Assembly (NCBI GenBank): GCA_014858325.1
Contig: RKCM01000165.1
Location: forward strand, 1 to 13,970
DNA: 13,970 bases
Reading direction: 5' to 3'
DNA from: Oscillospiraceae bacterium
GTDB lineage: Bacteria; Bacillota; Clostridia; Oscillospirales; Ruminococcaceae
In this document: piece by piece, positions 6,171-13,439 of the stretch
How the letters are laid out: each line of letters starts with the position of its first letter
Numbering within the stretch: position 1 is the first letter of the stretch
Notes under the pieces: generated by a model
Seen by the model: only the letters and a program-made list of their open reading frames with translations
Told to the model about the DNA's origin: nothing
Database searches by the model: none
Position numbers and translations under genes: made by a program

Positions 6171-6195
6171 CATTTCCACACAAATTCAGGAAATG
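6171..6195 (+). other. Hairpin between glgB and glgC
   Basis: CATTTCC (6171-6177) pairs perfectly with GGAAATG (6189-6195) around an 11-nt loop, with no T-run. It sits directly before the glgC ribosome site AGGGGAG (6201-6207). A possible mRNA-processing or stability element; too weak for a terminator. Confidence 0.4.
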
Positions 6196-6216
6196 TGAAA
6201 AGGGGAGAATACAGCT

Positions 6217-7410
6217 ATGGCAAAAGAAATCGTGGCAATGATCCTTGCCGGCGGACGTGGCTCGCGCTTATACGCGCTGACACAAAAAACGGCAAAACCT
6301 GCGGTGTCCTTCGGCGGCAAATACCGCATTGTGGACTTTCCGCTGTCCAACTGCGTCAATTCCAACATTGACACCGTTGGCATCGCGACCCAGTACCAGC
6401 CCCAGAAGCTGAACGAGTACATCGGCAACGGCCAGCCTTGGGACCTGGACCGTCTCTACGGCGGCGTCCACACCCTGCCCCCCTACGAGCAGGCCAAGGG
6501 CACCGATTGGTACAAGGGCACGGCCAACGCCATCTACCAGAACATCAGCTTCATCGATCATTACGACCCGGAGTACGTCATCATCCTCTCCGGCGACCAG
6601 ATCTGCAAGCAGGACTACGCCGATTTCCTCCGCTTCCACAAGGAGAAGGGCGCGGAGTTCTCCGTTGCCGTCATGGAAGTGGACTGGAAGGAAGCCTCCC
6701 GCTTTGGCCTGATGGTGGCCGACGAGAACGATAAGATCACCGAGTTCCAGGAGAAGCCCCCGGTACCCAAGTCCAACCTGGCCTCCATGGGCATCTACAT
6801 CTTCAACTGGGATATCCTGAAAAAGTACCTGGAGGAGGACGAGGCAGACCCGAACTCCAAGAACGATTTCGGCATGAACATCATCCCCGCCCTGCTGCGG
6901 GACGGCCGCAAGATGTACGCCTACCACTTCAACGGCTACTGGCGTGACGTTGGCACCATCGACAGCCTGTGGGAAGCCAACATGGAGGTGCTCGACCCCG
7001 AGCACTCCGGCATCGACATCTTCGACAAGAAGTGGAAGATCTACAGCCGCAACCCCGTCCTGCCTGCCCAGAAGATCGGCCCCCGTGCCGTCGTGCAGGA
7101 TTCCCTCGTCACCGAGGGCTGCAAGATCTACGGCCGCGTGAAGCACTCGGTGCTCAGCGCGGGCGTGGTGGTGGAAGAGGGTGCCACCGTGGAGGATGCC
7201 GTCCTGATGGATGGCGTCGTGGTCAAGGCCGGGGCAGTGGTCAAGCGCTGCATCCTGGCGGAGAACGTTGTGGTCGGCGCCGGTGCCAAAATCGGCGGCG
7301 ACGGCCCCATTGCCCATGTCGGCACCGGCCTTACCATTGGCGCAGGCGCTACCGTCAAAGAGGGCGCCAAAGTATTTGAATCCGTCAAGGAGGGCGTGGA
7401 AGTATGCTGA
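6217..7410 (+). CDS. glgC: Glucose-1-phosphate adenylyltransferase, catalytic subunit
   Basis: Makes ADP-glucose and PPi from ATP and glucose-1-phosphate, the committed step of bacterial glycogen synthesis. The nucleotidyltransferase core (about residues 4-255) has AGGRGSRL (11-18), the FGGKYRIVDFPLSN motif, YKGTANAIYQN, SGDQI with catalytic D127, an EKPP motif and WRDVGTIDS. A left-handed beta-helix of hexapeptide repeats (about 290-390) ends the protein. At 397 aa it has the usual length. SD AGGGGAG is 9 nt before the ATG. It overlaps glgD by 7 nt (7404-7410), implying translational coupling and a fixed subunit ratio. In studied Firmicutes, GlgC and GlgD form a hetero-oligomer. Confidence 0.96.
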   Translation: MAKEIVAMILAGGRGSRLYALTQKTAKPAVSFGGKYRIVDFPLSNCVNSNIDTVGIATQYQPQKLNEYIGNGQPWDLDRLYGGVHTLPPYEQAKGTDWYKGTANAIYQNISFIDHYDPEYVIILSGDQICKQDYADFLRFHKEKGAEFSVAVMEVDWKEASRFGLMVADENDKITEFQEKPPVPKSNLASMGIYIFNWDILKKYLEEDEADPNSKNDFGMNIIPALLRDGRKMYAYHFNGYWRDVGTIDSLWEANMEVLDPEHSGIDIFDKKWKIYSRNPVLPAQKIGPRAVVQDSLVTEGCKIYGRVKHSVLSAGVVVEEGATVEDAVLMDGVVVKAGAVVKRCILAENVVVGAGAKIGGDGPIAHVGTGLTIGAGATVKEGAKVFESVKEGVEVC

Positions 7411-8531
7411 GCCAGAACACCAATGCGTTGGGCATCATTTTCCCCAACAGCTATGATAACACCATCCCGGAGCTCGTCACCGAGCGCGCCATGGCATCCA
7501 TCCCCTTTGCAGGCCGTTACCGCATGGTGGACTTTGTGCTTTCCAGCATGGCCAACTGCGGCATCTCCAATGTCTCCATCGTGGTGCGCAAGAACTACCA
7601 CTCCCTGATGGACCATCTGGGCACCGGCCGTGAGTGGGATATGGCCCGCCGTCACGGCGGCCTGAACATCGTGCCTCCCTTTGCGGAGAAGGGCGTGCGG
7701 ATCTATTCCGGCCGCGTGGAGGCTCTGGGCTCCATCCTGAGCTATCTGGAAAACCAGAAGGAGAAGTACGTCGTCATGAGCGATGCCAACATCGCCATCA
7801 ACTACGACTTCAACGCCTTGCTGGCTGCCCATCAGGCCAGCGGTGCCGACGTGACCATGGCCTACCAGAAGACCGAGATCCCCGAGGGCCGCAAGAACGA
7901 CAACTACACCATCACCGTGGATGAGAACGGCCGCGTCACCGAGCTGCTGTTCAACGATTACCGCTCCGGCGTCCAGAATCTGGACCTGAACATCTACGTT
8001 CTGGAGCGCGAGACCCTCATCAAGCTGGTAAAGGACGCCACCGCCCGGGGCCTGATCTACTTTGAGCGGGACATCCTGGCCCACAACGTCAACATCCTCA
8101 ACATCCATGCGCTGGAGTACACCGGCTATGTGGCTCACGTCTGCGATATGAAGAGCTACTTTGACGAGAACCTCAAGCTCATCGACGAGAAGAATCTGGA
8201 CGCCCTCTTCCCCAAGAAGAGCCCCGTTTACACCAAGATCCGCGACGACAATCCCGTCCGCTATGTCAACGGCTCCTGCGTCACCAGCTCCATCCTGGCC
8301 GACGGCTGCGTCATTGAGGGCACGGTGGAAAACAGCGTGCTGTTCCGCGGCGTCAAGGTCAAAAAGGGTGCCGTCGTGCGCAACTGCGTCCTGATGCAGG
8401 ATACCGTGGTGGAGGCCGGTGCACAGCTGGACTGCGTCGTCACCGACAAGAACGTGCAGATCACCGCCGAGAAGAAGCTTTCCGGCACCGAGAGCTTCCC
8501 GGTCTATGTCCAGAAATCTCACATCGTCTAA
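7404..8531 (+). CDS. glgD: GlgD, non-canonical ADP-glucose pyrophosphorylase subunit
   Basis: A GlgC paralogue found in Firmicutes that modulates GlgC in a joint complex. The same fold is seen (nucleotidyltransferase core, then hexapeptide helix from about residue 285). The ATP-binding GGRGSRL loop is replaced by FPNSYDNTIPELV, and the catalytic SGDQI region reads MSDANI (D127 retained). The partner motif PFAGRYRMVDFVLS is conserved. It is therefore probably inactive or weak alone. The ATG lies inside the end of glgC (ATGCTGA), so it is read by coupled re-initiation. 375 aa is normal. A terminator-like hairpin follows before glgA. Confidence 0.94.
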   Translation: MLSQNTNALGIIFPNSYDNTIPELVTERAMASIPFAGRYRMVDFVLSSMANCGISNVSIVVRKNYHSLMDHLGTGREWDMARRHGGLNIVPPFAEKGVRIYSGRVEALGSILSYLENQKEKYVVMSDANIAINYDFNALLAAHQASGADVTMAYQKTEIPEGRKNDNYTITVDENGRVTELLFNDYRSGVQNLDLNIYVLERETLIKLVKDATARGLIYFERDILAHNVNILNIHALEYTGYVAHVCDMKSYFDENLKLIDEKNLDALFPKKSPVYTKIRDDNPVRYVNGSCVTSSILADGCVIEGTVENSVLFRGVKVKKGAVVRNCVLMQDTVVEAGAQLDCVVTDKNVQITAEKKLSGTESFPVYVQKSHIV

Positions 8532-8545
8532 GCCTTTGAATTTAC

Positions 8546-8634
8546 CACAGGGGCGGCTCCCTCCCCGGTAGCCCCTCTTGAAGAGGGGCGGGGGCACTGT
8601 GTGCCCCCGCCCGCTCTTTTTGCAGCCCCCTGTG
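8546..8634. repeat. Nested inverted repeats between glgD and glgA
   Basis: Outer arms CACAGGGG (8546-8553) and CCCCTGTG (8627-8634) enclose two hairpins. One is CCCCTCT (8572-8578) with AGAGGGG (8582-8588). The other is the 12-bp terminator stem (8586-8612). The inner two share bases 8586-8588, so they compete. This compact, GC-rich element fills most of the 139-bp gap. Confidence 0.6.
8586..8621 (+). terminator. Terminator-like hairpin inside the glg operon
   Basis: GGGCGGGGGCAC (8586-8597) pairs perfectly with GTGCCCCCGCCC (8601-8612) around TGT, followed by GCTC and TTTTT (8617-8621). The 4-nt gap between stem and T-run may weaken it. No good promoter is seen between it and glgA (8671), so glgA expression probably relies on read-through. 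Confidence 0.7.
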
Positions 8635-8670
8635 TTATCCACCCACCAATATTTTGGAAGGAGCGATCCT

Positions 8671-10089
8671 ATGAAAATCCTGTATGCTGCTTCGGAAGCG
8701 ACCCCCTTTGCCAAGTCCGGCGGTCTGGCCGATGTGGCGGGTTCTCTGCCCAAGGCTCTGGTCAAGGACGGCGTGGATGCCCGCGTGATCATGCCCCTGT
8801 ACGGGGACCTGAAGTTCCGCGATCGGCTGGAGTATGTCACCAACTATTCCGTTCCCGTGGGCTGGCGCAGCCAGTACTGCGGCCTGTTCAAGGCCGAGAT
8901 GAACGGCGTCACCTACTACTTCCTGGACAACGAATATTACTTCAAGCGCCGGGGCCTCTACGGTTTCTACGATGACGGCGAGCGCTTCGCCTTCTTCTCC
9001 CGCGCCGTGCTGGAGACCCTGTTCTACATCGATTTCACCCCGGATATCATCAACTGCAACGACTGGCAGACCGCGCTGGTGCCCGTTTACCTGAACCTGT
9101 ACTACCGCCATCTGGATAAGTTCAACCGCATCAAGACTATCTTCACCATCCACAACATCGCCTATCAGGGCAAGTACGGCACCGAGATCCTGGAGGACAC
9201 CTGCGGCATCGGCCGCCGGGACCAGCACATTCTGGAGTACGACGGCTGCGCCAACTTCATGAAGGGTGCCATCGAGACAGCGGATAAGATCACCACCGTC
9301 AGCCCCACCTACGCACAGGAGATCCTGGACCCCTGGTTCAGCTATGGTCTGGACGCCCTGCTGCGGGAAAAGCAGTATAAGCTCTGCGGCATCCTCAACG
9401 GCATCGATGTGGACGCCAACGACCCGGCCACCGACCCCTGCATCCCCTTCAATTACAGCATCGACAACTTTGAGGAGGGCAAGGCGGCCTGCAAGAAGGC
9501 CCTGCAGGAGAGGTTCGGCCTCCATCAGGATGGCAGCCCCGTCTTTGCCATGGTCAGCCGCATGGTGGGCATGAAGGGCTTCGATCTGGTGCAGAGCATC
9601 GCCGACGGTCTGGTGGACCGCGGCATCGAGCTGGTTGTCCTCGGCAGCGGCGAGAACCAGTATGAGAGCTTCTTCTCCGACCTGTGCGCCCGCCATCCGG
9701 GCCGTGTGGGCACCTACATCGGCTTTGAGCCGGCCCTCTCGCAGGAGATCTACGCCGGCGCCGATGTCTTCATCATGCCCTCCAAGAGCGAGCCCTGCGG
9801 CCTGGCCCAGATGGTGGCCTGCCGCTATGGCACGCCGCCCATCGTCCGCGAGACCGGCGGCCTGCGGGACTCCATCCACGACTCCACCACGGGCGACGGC
9901 AACGGCTTCACCTTCGCGGGCTACAGCGCCCACGAGCTGTATGAGTCCTGCTGCCACGCACAGGATGCCTACTACGACAAGGCCAACTGGCACAACCTCG
10001 TGCACCACTGCATGGAGTGTGACTTTGGCTGGGATGTCTCCGCCAAGAGCTACGAGGGCCTGTACAACGAGACGGCCAACCTCTGGTAA
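8671..10089 (+). CDS. glgA: Glycogen synthase (ADP-glucose type)
   Basis: GT5 transferase that extends alpha-1,4 glucan chains from ADP-glucose in the cytosol. The start is the ATG at 8671 with AAGGAG 7 nt upstream; the frame is open earlier to 8578 but that part lies in the hairpin element and the protein's normal MKILYAASEATPFAKSGGL begins here. Visible motifs: KSGGLADV (15-22, ADP-glucose loop), FTIHNIAYQG (158-167, H161), TTVSPTYAQEI, and the C-terminal SRMVGMKG (R297, K302) and SKSEPCGLAQMVACRYGT with E374. 472 aa is the usual length. Last gene of the glycogen operon, separated from glgD by a terminator-like hairpin. Confidence 0.96.
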   Translation: MKILYAASEATPFAKSGGLADVAGSLPKALVKDGVDARVIMPLYGDLKFRDRLEYVTNYSVPVGWRSQYCGLFKAEMNGVTYYFLDNEYYFKRRGLYGFYDDGERFAFFSRAVLETLFYIDFTPDIINCNDWQTALVPVYLNLYYRHLDKFNRIKTIFTIHNIAYQGKYGTEILEDTCGIGRRDQHILEYDGCANFMKGAIETADKITTVSPTYAQEILDPWFSYGLDALLREKQYKLCGILNGIDVDANDPATDPCIPFNYSIDNFEEGKAACKKALQERFGLHQDGSPVFAMVSRMVGMKGFDLVQSIADGLVDRGIELVVLGSGENQYESFFSDLCARHPGRVGTYIGFEPALSQEIYAGADVFIMPSKSEPCGLAQMVACRYGTPPIVRETGGLRDSIHDSTTGDGNGFTFAGYSAHELYESCCHAQDAYYDKANWHNLVHHCMECDFGWDVSAKSYEGLYNETANLW

Positions 10090-10105
10090 ACCGCAAAAGA
10101 ACTTC

Positions 10106-10144
10106 TGCCCCGCCGGGACTGCTGCGTGCCCGGCGGGGCATTTT
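10106..10144 (+). terminator. Intrinsic terminator of the glg operon
   Basis: TGCCCCGCCGGG (10106-10117) pairs perfectly over 12 bp with CCCGGCGGGGCA (10129-10140), followed by TTTT. It separates glycogen genes from the ATP synthase operon. Confidence 0.9.
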
Positions 10145-10209
10145 ATATCGGCGGCGAGGTCAGTCTTTTCGTCAAAGTGAAACAAATTTTCCAAACAATC
10201 TGGGCAGAA

Positions 10210-10218
10210 TGATAAAAT
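10210..10218 (+). promoter_or_regulatory. Possible second upstream promoter (-10 only)
   Basis: An extended -10, TG-A-TAAAAT (10210-10218), stands in the AT-rich gap with no good -35. If used, the hairpin at 10262-10284 would be in the transcript. Confidence 0.25.
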
Positions 10219-10261
10219 GGAAGGACAGAAATGAAAACGAAATCGAAAAACTTCTGGTTAG

Positions 10262-10284
10262 AAATGCCAAACTCCTTGGCATTT
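10262..10284. promoter_or_regulatory. Perfect inverted repeat upstream of the atp promoter
   Basis: AAATGCCAA (10262-10270) and TTGGCATTT (10276-10284) form a 9-bp perfect dyad around ACTCC, about 34 bp before the -35 box of the atp promoter. No T-run follows, so it looks more like an operator or a leader hairpin from an upstream start than a terminator. The binding factor is unknown. Confidence 0.5.
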
Positions 10285-10317
10285 ATCGAGATTTGCTAAA
10301 AGATAGTGGAAAATTCA

Positions 10318-10346
10318 TTGCACTTTCCGGCCTTTTTGAGTATAAT
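10318..10346 (+). promoter_or_regulatory. Promoter of the ATP synthase operon
   Basis: TTGCAC (10318-10323), 17 bp, TATAAT (10341-10346). The -10 is perfect and the -35 matches 4 of 6. The transcript is expected to begin near 10352, directly at a stem-loop, about 87 nt before the first gene. Confidence 0.8.
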
Positions 10347-10351
10347 GGATG

Positions 10352-10380
10352 ATAAAGATGTTTGTGAAAAAAATCTTTAT
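10352..10380 (+). other. 5'-terminal stem-loop of the atp transcript
   Basis: ATAAAGAT (10352-10359) pairs perfectly with ATCTTTAT (10373-10380) over a 13-nt loop. Its first base coincides with the expected transcript start, the layout of mRNA-stabilising 5' stem-loops. Confidence 0.5.
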
Positions 10381-10438
10381 TTCGACCGCCGTGCCCTGCG
10401 CCGGGGCTGCGGAGCACAGGCAGAAGGAGGGGAACCCC

Positions 10439-10702
10439 ATGGGAAAAGGCTGGTACAAGGCATTGGAAGATCTAGTCTGGCTGACCCAGCTGGGGCTGAA
10501 CCTGCTGCTGCCGTTGGTGCTCTGCCTGGGCGGCTGCTGGTGGGCGGTGAACCACTGGAGCTGGCCCATGTGGGCCTACGTCCCGGCCATCGTGCTGGGG
10601 CTGGCAGCCGGGGGCCAGAACTTCTGGGTCTTTGCCAAAGAGCACCTGAAACGGGCGAAAAAAGAAAAGCCCCGCCGGGTCGGCTTCAACTCGCATTTTT
10701 AA
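10439..10702 (+). CDS. atpZ: AtpZ/AtpI-family ATP synthase accessory protein (87 aa)
   Basis: A small two-helix membrane protein at the head of many Firmicute atp operons. In studied cases AtpZ works with AtpI in assembly or cation supply. Two hydrophobic segments (about residues 12-31 and 37-57) frame a short turn. The second contains a Gly/Ala-rich GLAAGGQNFWVF motif like the family's 'G.aaG..n', followed by a strongly basic C-terminus. The ATG at 10439 is supported by AAGGAGG (10424-10430). An in-frame ATG at 10349 would precede the transcript start and is rejected. It ends 18 bp before atpI. The family call rests on topology and position more than on sequence identity. Confidence 0.65.
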   Translation: MGKGWYKALEDLVWLTQLGLNLLLPLVLCLGGCWWAVNHWSWPMWAYVPAIVLGLAAGGQNFWVFAKEHLKRAKKEKPRRVGFNSHF

Positions 10703-10720
10703 CCAAGGGAGGGCGTTTCC

Positions 10721-11221
10721 ATGAAACTGGAACCAGAATCCAAACAGCAGCTGGCCCGCATCACCGGGGGCACGCTGCTGTGCACCGCCGCCATGTGGGT
10801 GGTGTTTGCCGCCCTGCACACGGTGGGCTGGGCCCGCTTTGATGCTTCCGTCATCGGGGGCAGCCTGGTGGGGGCGGCGGTGGCCATCGCAAACTTTGCG
10901 GGCATCTGCCTCGTGGTGCAGAAGATCATCGACGAGCAGGATGAAAAGCGCCGCAAGGCAAAACTTCAGCTTTCCTACAACGGCCGGATGCTGATGCAGG
11001 CCGTCTGGGTGGTGGTGGCCATTGCGGCCCCCTGCTTTCAGGCCTTTGCCAGCATCCTGCCCCTGTTTTTCCCACGGATCACCATTTATTACCTGCAAAT
11101 AACCGGCAAGTACAAGCCGCTGCGGCCCCAGCAGGAGCCCGTGGACGTCTCGGTGGAAGACGACCCGGCCCCCGCTGCGGCCCCGGCAGCCGACCCCGAG
11201 GACAAAGGGGGTGAAACGTAA
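10721..11221 (+). CDS. atpI: ATP synthase subunit I (AtpI)
   Basis: Membrane assembly factor for the c-ring encoded ahead of atpB in many bacteria. Four hydrophobic segments are seen (about residues 15-34, 43-67, 91-108 and 109-126), with a charged loop (KIIDEQDEKRRKAK) between the second and third, the usual layout of the ATP-synt_I family. The C-terminal tail (about 130-166) is Pro/Ala/Asp/Glu-rich and acidic, longer than typical. SD AAGGGAGGG precedes the ATG by 7 nt. The stop lies 3 nt before atpB, and the atpB ribosome site lies inside the end of this gene. Confidence 0.75.
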   Translation: MKLEPESKQQLARITGGTLLCTAAMWVVFAALHTVGWARFDASVIGGSLVGAAVAIANFAGICLVVQKIIDEQDEKRRKAKLQLSYNGRMLMQAVWVVVAIAAPCFQAFASILPLFFPRITIYYLQITGKYKPLRPQQEPVDVSVEDDPAPAAAPAADPEDKGGET

Positions 11222-11224
11222 CAA

Positions 11225-11968
11225 ATGGAACTGAACGGCGCGAAGATCCTCTACACCATCCACACCAACATCCCGGTCCTGGGCGATTTCAAGATCACCC
11301 AGACTCTGGTCAGCACCTGGATCGTCATGGCGCTGCTGTCCGGCCTTGCTTTCTGGTTGGGGCGTGACCTCAAGCTGGAAAACGTCTCCAAGCGGCAGGC
11401 GGCTGCCGAGTTCATCGTGGAACGGCTGGACCAGTTCGTCCACGACAACATGGGCTACCACTTTGACCAGTATATCCCGCTGGTGGGGGCCATCTTTGCC
11501 TTGAGCATCGGGTGCAACCTCATCAGCGTGGTGGGCCTGTGGAGCCCCACCGCCGACCTCAACACTGAGGCCGCCTGGGCCATCGTCGTCTTCGTCCTCA
11601 TCCTGTATTACAAGATCAAGACCAACGGCATCCTGGCCTACCTCAAGGGCCTGCTGGACCCCATCTTCCTCATGGCCCCCATCAACGTGCTGTCGGAGGT
11701 ATCCACCCCCGTCAGCATGGCGTTCCGTCACTTTGGCAACATCCTGTCCGGCACGGTCATCTCCACCCTGCTGTACTGGGCACTGGCAAGCCTCAGCCAT
11801 GTCGTCTTCGGCTGGCTGCCCGGCTTTGTGAGCCAGCTGCAGCTGTTCCAGATCGGCATCCCGGCCTTTACGGGCCTGTATTTCGACTGGTTCGGCGGCT
11901 GCATCCAGGCATTCATTTTCTGCACCCTGACCACCATCTTCATCAAACGCGCCGCCGGCGAGGAGTAA
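11225..11968 (+). CDS. atpB: ATP synthase subunit a
   Basis: Stator channel subunit of Fo, through which H+ or Na+ reach the c-ring. 247 aa with about five to six membrane helices. The essential arginine is R168 in SMAFRHFGNILSG, equivalent to E. coli R210 in LSLRLFGN. An Asn/Ile-rich NVLSEVSTPVS segment precedes it and the C-terminal helix carries the GGCIQAFIF motif. The N-terminus lacks the long extension of E. coli subunit a. Translation starts 3 nt after the atpI stop from GGGGGTGA (11207-11214), so it is likely coupled. Confidence 0.95.
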   Translation: MELNGAKILYTIHTNIPVLGDFKITQTLVSTWIVMALLSGLAFWLGRDLKLENVSKRQAAAEFIVERLDQFVHDNMGYHFDQYIPLVGAIFALSIGCNLISVVGLWSPTADLNTEAAWAIVVFVLILYYKIKTNGILAYLKGLLDPIFLMAPINVLSEVSTPVSMAFRHFGNILSGTVISTLLYWALASLSHVVFGWLPGFVSQLQLFQIGIPAFTGLYFDWFGGCIQAFIFCTLTTIFIKRAAGEE

Positions 11969-11994
11969 GCGCCCCGCTGTGGCCCACCCCTTAA

Positions 11995-12028
11995 AATTCG
12001 GAATTTCATTTTTAGGAGGACACTGATT
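11995..12028 (+). promoter_or_regulatory. A/T-rich translation start region of atpE
   Basis: A strong AGGAGG lies 9 nt before the ATG, preceded by an A/T-rich stretch containing AAATTC/GAATTT. A U-rich element before atpE boosts translation in E. coli, meeting the higher demand for subunit c. A similar role here is inferred. Confidence 0.5.
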
Positions 12029-12310
12029 ATGACTGACTTTCAATTCCTGGCTCGTGGTATCGCTCTGGCTGGCTGCGGCATCGGCGCAGGCTGCGCACTG
12101 ATCGCCGGCATCGGCCCCGGCATCGGCGAAGGCAACGCTGCCGCCGCTGCCTGTGAGGCTGTGGGCCGTCAGCCCGAGTGCAAGAGCGATGTGACCAGCA
12201 CCCTGATCCTGGGCGTTGCTCTGTCGGAGACCACTGGTATCTACGGCTTCGTCACCGGCCTGCTGCTCATCTTCCTGGCTCCCGGTATGTTCATGAACTA
12301 TCTGCAGTAA
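12029..12310 (+). CDS. atpE: ATP synthase subunit c, two-carboxylate type
   Basis: Rotor-ring subunit, 93 aa, a helical hairpin with a polar loop RQPE (R47-E50). The first helix has GIGPGIGEG with E34 where H+-type proteins have a small residue and Na+-type Ilyobacter has Gln32. The second helix has LSETTGIY with the ion-binding carboxylate E67, then T68, T69 and Y72, matching the E65-S66-T67-Y70 of the Na+ site with one conservative change. Two glutamates at these places define the two-carboxylate c-ring known from Fusobacterium nucleatum, which binds Na+. Na+ coupling here is inferred. The gene has the strongest ribosome site of the operon. Confidence 0.95.
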   Translation: MTDFQFLARGIALAGCGIGAGCALIAGIGPGIGEGNAAAAACEAVGRQPECKSDVTSTLILGVALSETTGIYGFVTGLLLIFLAPGMFMNYLQ

Positions 12311-12352
12311 GCACCCTTTGCACTGTAAAACCAGAAGAAAGGGGAAAAGCTT

Positions 12353-12859
12353 ATGCAACTTTATCAGGCATTGATCACGCTGGATGGCTGGACGTTTCTG
12401 GCCCAGATCTGCAACCTGATGATCCAGCTGGTGATCTTCAAAAAGCTGCTGCTGAACCCGGTCAAAAAAGTCCTGGCCGAGCGCAAGGCCAAGGCGGACA
12501 GCCAGATCGCGGACGCGCAGAAGCTCCGCGCCGAGGCCGAAGCCATGAAGGCAGAGTACGAGCAGAACCTGCAGAACGCCCGCACCGAGGCCAACCAGAT
12601 CGTGGCGGCAGCCCAGAAGACGGCCACCACCCGCAGCGAGGAGCTGCTGGGAGAGGCCCGGGCGCAGGCAGCCGCCCTCAAGCAGAAGGCGGAGGCCGAC
12701 ATTGCGCAGGAGCGCAAGAAGGCCGTCAACGAGGTCAAGGACGAGATCGGCGGCATGGCCATGGAGATCGCCTCCAAGGTCGTGGAGCGCGAGATCAGCG
12801 AGGCCGACCACAAGGACCTGATCGACGAATTTATCAAAAATGTGGGTGAAGCATCATGA
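12353..12859 (+). CDS. atpF: ATP synthase subunit b
   Basis: Peripheral stalk subunit: one N-terminal membrane helix (about residues 12-29), then a long Ala/Glu/Lys-rich right-handed coiled coil (about 38-140) that spans to F1 and binds subunit delta. NPVKKVLAERK after the membrane helix is the typical hinge. 168 aa is normal. SD GAAAGGGG (12337-12344) precedes the ATG. The stop overlaps the atpH start (ATGA, 12856-12859), so the two are translationally coupled. Confidence 0.95.
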   Translation: MQLYQALITLDGWTFLAQICNLMIQLVIFKKLLLNPVKKVLAERKAKADSQIADAQKLRAEAEAMKAEYEQNLQNARTEANQIVAAAQKTATTRSEELLGEARAQAAALKQKAEADIAQERKKAVNEVKDEIGGMAMEIASKVVEREISEADHKDLIDEFIKNVGEAS

Positions 12860-13395
12860 CCGAGACAGCAAGGATGTACGGCGGCAGCCTGTACGACCTG
12901 GCCGCGGAGGAAAGCCTGGAAGACCGCATCCTGGAGGATCTGGACGGTGCTGCGGCCATCTTCAGGGATGACCCGGAGTACCTGCACCTGCTCAGCATCC
13001 CCAGCATCCCGAAAAAGGAGCGCTGCGCCCTGCTGGACGAGGCGCTTCGCGGGCAGGTCCACCTCTATGTGCTGAACTTTCTGAAGATCCTGTGCGAGCA
13101 CGGCACCCTGCGGGAGCTGCCGGGCTGCGCCCGGGCCTACCGCATCCGCTACAACGCTGCCCACGGCATTCTGGAGGCCACGGCCACTTCGGCTGTGCCC
13201 CTGACCGAGGAGCAGAAGACCGCCCTCCGGCAGAAGCTGGAAGCCACCACCGGCAAGACCATCCATCTGGCCGCAAAGGTGGACAAGGCTGTGCTGGGCG
13301 GCATCCGGCTGGACATTGAGGGCACCGAGCTGGACGGCACGGTGCAGAATCGCCTGGCCACCCTGCGGCGGAACATCGCGGCAGCAACTTTGTAA
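12856..13395 (+). CDS. atpH: ATP synthase subunit delta
   Basis: OSCP-type subunit that joins the peripheral stalk to the F1 head. 179 aa. It has the helical N-domain (to about 105), beginning with ARMYGGSLYDLA, and a C-terminal domain with VPLTEEQKTALRQKLEATTGK and the conserved VDKAVLGGIRLDIEG followed by DGTVQNRLATLRR. Starts within the end of atpF (4-nt overlap), 44 bp before atpA. Confidence 0.95.
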   Translation: MTETARMYGGSLYDLAAEESLEDRILEDLDGAAAIFRDDPEYLHLLSIPSIPKKERCALLDEALRGQVHLYVLNFLKILCEHGTLRELPGCARAYRIRYNAAHGILEATATSAVPLTEEQKTALRQKLEATTGKTIHLAAKVDKAVLGGIRLDIEGTELDGTVQNRLATLRRNIAAATL

Positions 13396-13439
13396 GATTA
13401 TCCACCAAATAAACAGAATTGAGTGGTGAAGACACAACA

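Noticed and set aside
8635..8643. TTATCCACC, one mismatch from a DnaA box (also at 13398-13406)
   Set aside because: Two isolated near-matches kilobases apart, without clustering, an AT-rich unwinding element or dnaA/dnaN genes; chance is enough.
10349..10438. Earlier in-frame ATG for the atpZ-like gene
   Set aside because: It lies at or before the expected transcript start, lacks a ribosome site, and the added residues break the family's usual short N-terminus.
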